A DNA stretch of 64,000 bases from Cheilinus undulatus (taxonomy: Eukaryota > Chordata > Actinopteri > Labriformes > Labridae). The DNA lies in NCBI RefSeq assembly GCF_018320785.1, contig NC_054868.1:41795874-41859873 (forward strand), read 5' to 3'. The notes below the pieces were generated by a model. It was given only the letters and a program-made list of their open reading frames with translations, was not told the origin of the DNA and searched no databases. Shown one piece after another: positions 59,601 through 64,000 of this stretch. Every line of letters starts with the position of its first letter. The stretch's first letter is position 1. The translations under genes were made by a program, and so were the position numbers.

Positions 59601-62600
59601 CTCTGGTCCACACACTGGCCTGGACATGGGGGCAACAGCTGCCAGTGCCAAACTCACAAAGCTCCAGGAACTCCAGGACAAAAAACAAACCATGGACAAA
59701 ATCCTGCAGGAGTTGCACTCACTCAGAGACCAGACACTCAACAATAACTCATGTAAGAGTGATTTTAATGTAATCTTTTCTCTTGTGTTTTGTTACCTGT
59801 ATAAAGTTTAGATTAGCTGATGTTGTTCCCTTCAGGTCGTGGTTTGTCAACACAGTGCAGCCTAAGTATGGGAGGATCCTCAGATTGTACATCTGCTCTC
59901 TGCTCTAATGGGGCATCAGCCTCCACCTCCTTTCAACCCTCGATCACGCAGCGCCTGGACAGCTCCAATTCCACAGACAAGCTCAGGTACCTGCAAAAAC
60001 TCACAGGGACATTGAAAAGGAAGATCAGATATCAACAGCGGGGTGTTGTATAGCGTGTCAGTGGTGTAATAAAACCTTAGGAACAAAACCTACAAAACGT
60101 CCTGCTGTCAATGAGTTTCAGGCTTTGTCCCTTTATAGTATTGTGTCTTTCTAGGCAACTCTGTAAAGTAGAGGTGGGAGTTGTGTAGGCATTGTCTGTG
60201 TGTGACATCACTGTTTGAATAATTTAAACACACCAACAATGACACTTTTACCCTTCATTCTTTTCTGTTATCTAAAGGAGGCTCAAGGAGGTCCACAAGC
60301 GCTTGAATGAGCTGCGTGAGCTAGTTCAGTACTACGAGCAGACTTCTGATATGATGGTGGACGCCGTCAATGAGAATGTGAAAGAGGAGGATGATGACGA
60401 GGAAGAAGAGGAGGAAGATGAGAGTGAGGACGGTTCCATGTTCGAGGCCATGTTTGACTCTGAGCAGGAGAACCGGCAGCCAGTAACTAACATCAGGTGT
60501 GTTTGTCTAAGCAAATACTTATGTTATCTATTTCTCCCATTATGTGAGTCATGATATGTTGATTTTTTTTAAGGATCAACATATAAGAACTGCACAGACT
60601 AGTTAGTTAATCAAATTAAAAAGAGGATTTGGGACAGTTTGTAAGCTTTTCTTTTGATAACGGCAGATCGTAAAATCCAGAATATAAGTTGCCCAAGTAT
60701 ATAAGCCCCAGTCTGTCCTTAAGCTGTCCTTCTGTGTGACAGTTTCCATTTTGTTCAGCAGACTCTAAAATGTGCAGTTTCTGTGCAGCTGTCGCTCTTT
60801 TAGCACCATCTGTTTTTGCCTTATGGAGTTTGTGCACTATTAGTTACGTACAGTAGTCAAGCTCTCTGTCTCTGATGATTATTGTGAGATGGACTCCCAG
60901 CTTCTAATCCACTTGTTGTCCTTACTAAAAACAGTATTTTTATTCAAACTGGGACTCAGTGTTAACTGAAACACTAACAGTATACTTCCTGTTTTCCGCT
61001 TATGCAGGATTATAACCTAATGAGGGAGAAAAGTAACGCAAAATCCCACCATTCTGTTCTGTTTAGTTATGTATTCTAGCTCATTCTGAGCAGTGTAACA
61101 GCTGTTTGTAATACACAATGGGATACATTTTCAATTGCATTCAGTCTTATGCAGCGTGTGACAGTGGCAGCTGTGTGCACTTACAGTTTTGACCTTATGA
61201 TTTCAGCACTTTAAACTGGTGTATGAATTGCCCTGATATATAGGCCACAGCCAACTTTTAAATGAAAAATAGGTATTCAGAGTGTGGCAATATGCATCTG
61301 ATTATACATTGTATCATTTTTAAAGCAACATTTATTGGCTATAGCCTCTACAGATTGATAATTGGCCATATCAAACAGGATATTTCTGGTTTTGACAGAG
61401 TCAGTTCTACCAAATGAGACATTTGATATTTTCTTCTTAAAGGGCACATATTTTACTCTTTTAAGACAAGTTTATATTGGTCTCAGTGGTTCCCAAAACA
61501 TGTCTGTGAAGTTTGTTGCTGAAAAAACACTCTAGTATAGGATTTTTGCATGTCTAAAAATCCCTCTGTTTCAGCCCTTCTCAGAACAAGCCGTTTCTGT
61601 GTCTGTGGTTTTAAATGTTAATGAGCTGTCTGACTCCACCCCTGACCACACCCCTCTCAGGAAATGGATGTGGCACTCCTGATGTTACAATGCTACAGAC
61701 ACTTTCATCCAAAGTTAAGGACCTGACTGGGATTCAAATCACCAATCTCCCAGAGAAAGTTGGCAGGGTAACCCACTGAGCTACCCAGCATCTGAGATGG
61801 CAGTTGACAGGAAGATCAGCAGAGGAGGGTGGAACTTTCCTCAAGTGGGGGAGGGCCAACCAAACCTGGGGGTGGTGCTTACCCCCCACATGAGGTTAAG
61901 AAAGGAAAATCTGACAACGGCTTGTCTCAGAACACATTTTCTGAAAGGGGGAGAAAGAGAGGGTGGAAGGACTGGATTTTTCTGGTATTTGAAGGGATTG
62001 TGGACAGGCCAGGGCCAAAAAAATTGATTTTTGCAAAATATGACCCCTTTAAGCTCAGCAAAACTGAAATAGGTGTATTTAAAATCTCTCCTATGTAAAG
62101 GCCTGATTATCTATTATTTAAGACAAAAGAAAAATGAAAATAATTAAATATTGAAGATAATAGATGGTTGCAGCATTAGCTCAGTTCAGGCAAATATTGG
62201 AGAAGAGACAATTTGAAATTTGAAGCTGCTTGCATCAGGTCACTCTGCTGCACTCTGAAAGCCTATCAGTTTACACAACTACCAATGGTGTGGACTGTGT
62301 ATTATTTAAATAGGAATGACTCTGTGTGTCATTTTGTCTTTTCATCCAAGGTTTAAGGTTCTTTATTAGTACCCTAAAGGGTAAATTTGTTGTGCAGACA
62401 GGAGTACAGCATCCAAGAGACAAAAAACAACAACAACAATGGTTCACAATACAAGACACAATCCACAAAACACATTTCATGGCTGTCTTGTAGCTGCATA
62501 TAACTCATATGAATGAAGACAGTGTTAGTGAGTTATTTCCACAGTTGCAATTCTGCTTTTGTCACAGAAGTATAAACATAACAAAACAGGATCCAGACTT

Positions 62601-63933
62601 TGGAGTGGTTTGGCCATTCAGAGGAAATTATGACTACCAAGACTGTATTTCACCAGAGCAACAACTGCTGATTATGCTGTGCAAACTGGCGACAGATGCA
62701 CCATAACTATTTAGAAACATATACAGTAGTGTATGATGGATGTATTCCATTCATAAATGTTAAAACTGGCATGACTAGCTGACTTCCTCTCTGGGCTCCA
62801 AGGCACTTATTGGTAACTGAAACATGGCAGTGGCAGTTTGATAAACTAATGTGCAGGCGACACTGTCTGCCAGCCTGCTTCAAGCTGCAACAACTCAGTT
62901 CATATAGCTGCAACTGTCCCATTAAACTTTCTAAAACTGCTCTGTTGTGTTGCAGATCTTCAGCCTGAACTGTCCTTACCAAGGTTGTTATAGTTAACTA
63001 AAACTAACTAAATAACTAAGACTAAAATTCAAAAATCAGTGAAGTTAATTGAAACTAAATAAAAACAAAGCTTTACCAAAAGATTGAAAACTAACTAGAA
63101 CTGTATAGTGTGCTTACAAAACTAACTAAAATAAAATAAAAATGGAGACAAAATATTCTTAATTTTTATTCTTTGACACAACCATACTGAGTTGCACTGA
63201 CACACAAGTCTGGGGAGTGTAAAATTGCCAGATCTGATTGTTTAAACTTCACACAGTGGTAGTTTTATGTCTTGAGTTGTATTCAAACATTATCATTAAG
63301 TAATTAAAATGATAAGTGAAGAGTAGCCTGTTTTAAAATGTTTTTTTAAAATGAATGACACTCACTCAGCCCTGACATCTATCTGTAAGAAACTAAAACT
63401 AACTCTAAAACTTATTAAAACTGAAATAAAACAAAAAATTTTTGCAAAATAAAAACTACACTAAACTGACAAACAAGCAGTCAAAACTAATAAAAACTGA
63501 ACTGAAATCAAACACAGAAAGTGAAAACAAAATAGAAATAAAAACTAATGAAAAATCCAAAACTATTACAACCTTGGTCCTTACACCTCAAACACATCCA
63601 CCTTGTGTTAAAATGAAACAGAATAATCAGTGAAAGCAGCAAAGGGAAGGGGGTCTTTTTGTTGAGCTCGAGTTACAGAACAGCAGTCTTTAGCATCCAG
63701 TGACAGTGTATGCAGTTCTACTTATGCTTTGGTGTTTTCACAACAGTCACTGCTTTATCTCTGTAGGAACCCTCAGCACAGTGGGAACTGGACAGACCTG
63801 AACAGCCTGACAAACGGGCGCAGTATGAGGAGCAGTGCCACTAACAACAGAGATGGCAGACTGAACACAGAGTGTGAGATTAACAACCGGTCAGCAGCCA
63901 ACCTCCGCACCCTTAACATCCCCTCAGTCATAG
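53683..63933 (+). CDS. pcm1: Pericentriolar material 1, N-terminal third (11 coding exons, continues beyond the window)
   Basis: Exons: 53683-53778, 54972-55220, 56072-56398, 57539-57709, 58248-58367, 58666-58852, 59126-59235, 59479-59752, 59836-59986, 60278-60496, 63767-63933. They encode about 690 of roughly 2,000 residues with every junction in frame; the last donor is at 63934. PCM1 is the scaffold of centriolar satellites and is needed to deliver centrosomal and ciliary proteins. Family landmarks: MATGGSPFDD start, DDRLNNMDWG, KKANRSSEKNKKK, TNDISPES, SIGSDSQGR, NKSKEF, SKLVQIREYISKASSMR, NVERLSHLIEHLKEQEKSY, the coiled coil LRKQHELLKKMLEQQEQLRA, SITSELNEELNDLIQRF, LNELRELVQYYEQTSDMM and CEINNRSAAN. 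After YYEQTSDMM comes an acidic run (about 592-605) longer than the human equivalent as I recall it. The ATG lies in an exon whose acceptor ends at 53629. Confidence 0.96.
53920..54800 (+). repeat. Second copy of the 46910 dispersed repeat, split by a LINE
   Basis: The landmarks 'attaaaaatgagagac' (about 54097) and 'ttttttcaaaattgttcatc' (about 54635), then 'gagaaatacacaagatga'-like sequence, match the 46910-47410 copy. They are separated here by about 500 bp that contain LINE coding sequence (54118-54600). The copy sits in pcm1 intron 1 of the coding part. Confidence 0.6.
54118..54600 (+). mobile_element. LINE ORF2 C-terminal relic inserted in a repeat
   Basis: The plus-strand frame ending at 54513 reads RQLYFYRHLVPFPGLDPAH, then WRGQLEGYLERWGMDLALA. 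This resembles the C-terminal tail of ORF2 in fish LINEs (a RQLR..GHV.R.P..DPAH motif followed by W..Q...YL...GM). The upstream part is decayed. The reverse transcriptase core is missing, so it is a dead 5'-truncated copy. Confidence 0.55.
56420..57530. other. pcm1 intron, no exon seen
   Basis: This 1.1-kb stretch between coding exons 3 and 4 is AT-rich and has no splice-flanked frame. No recognisable transposon terminus was found. Confidence 0.4.
60497..61436. other. pcm1 intron, no exon seen
   Basis: This is the first part of the 3.3-kb intron between coding exons 10 and 11. I see no splice-flanked frame and no defined repeat. Confidence 0.4.
61441..62048. mobile_element. piggyBac-like MITE with TTAA target duplication, in a pcm1 intron
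   Basis: The left end AGGGCACATATTTTA and right end CAAAATATGACCCCT are inverted repeats. Intact TTAA lies on both sides (61437-61440 and 62049-62052), the signature target of piggyBac elements. The 608-bp interior shares inverted blocks with 23991-24506. A 'gggattcaaatc' segment at about 61731 is tRNA-like and may be a captured SINE piece. Noncoding. Confidence 0.75.
62343..62440 (-). mobile_element. LINE 3' end, antisense, in a pcm1 intron
   Basis: 'ggttctttattagtacccta' followed by 'aagggtaaatttgttgtgca' is the reverse complement of the 3' end of a common fish LINE of the Rex/RTE-like type. It runs into an A/CAA-rich stretch. No coding part. Confidence 0.5.
62980..63576. mobile_element. 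hAT-like MITE with perfect 8-bp target duplication, in a pcm1 intron
   Basis: The left end CAAGGTTGTTATAGTT and right end AACTATTACAACCTTG are inverted repeats matching at 15 of 16 bases. The identical octamer GTCCTTAC flanks both sides (62972-62979 and 63577-63584). The 597-bp interior is built largely of degenerate AACTAAAACTAACTAAA-type sequence and is noncoding. Confidence 0.88.
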
Positions 63934-64000
63934 GTACACACATGAAAATAAACACAGAGTTGCTGTTTGTGAGCATGCTTAGAAACTATGCTCTGTGGTA

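Noticed and set aside
1-64000. A novel defence, toxin or viral gene system
   Set aside because: All supported genes are ordinary vertebrate genes, and the remaining structure is explained by transposons, simple repeats and intron sequence.

Overview
This is vertebrate nuclear DNA, almost certainly from a teleost fish and probably a percomorph. The genes are split into small exons with GT-AG introns, noncoding DNA is AT-rich, and the space between exons is packed with fish-type transposon relics: Tc1-like, hAT-like and piggyBac-like elements, LINE tails and tRNA-derived SINEs. I see no bacterial genes, CRISPR arrays or viral genes, and no clearly new biological system.

Layout. 1-15.4 kb is gene-poor and rich in repeats. 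15417-15753 (minus) is the first coding exon of a storkhead-box gene (stox2/stox1-like); its other exons lie to the left and none was recognised here. 19477-28599 (minus) is a complete six-coding-exon caspase-3 gene. 28.7-34.7 kb is intergenic and holds several MITEs. 34707-44535 (minus) is a complete 15-coding-exon oxysterol-binding protein gene of the OSBP/OSBP2 pair, with a likely noncoding first exon near 48.3 kb. 49583-51898 (minus) is SART1, whose whole 771-residue coding region is one uninterrupted exon. From about 52.4 kb to the right edge (plus) lies the 5' third of pericentriolar material 1 (pcm1): 11 coding exons, about 690 residues, continuing out of the window.

The genes share no operon-like function. 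Caspase-3 is the apoptotic executioner protease. OSBP exchanges sterol and PI4P at ER-Golgi contacts. SART1 is a U4/U6.U5 tri-snRNP splicing factor. PCM1 scaffolds centriolar satellites. Storkhead-box proteins are winged-helix regulators. casp3 beside a storkhead gene resembles the human 4q35 neighbourhood that holds CASP3 and STOX2. SART1 and pcm1 are head to head and probably share a promoter of about 0.4 kb.

Gene models were assembled by hand from splice signals, reading phase and remembered family similarity. Every exon junction listed for casp3, osbp and pcm1 keeps the frame. Transposon classes rest on visible terminal repeats and target-site duplications, not on a library search.
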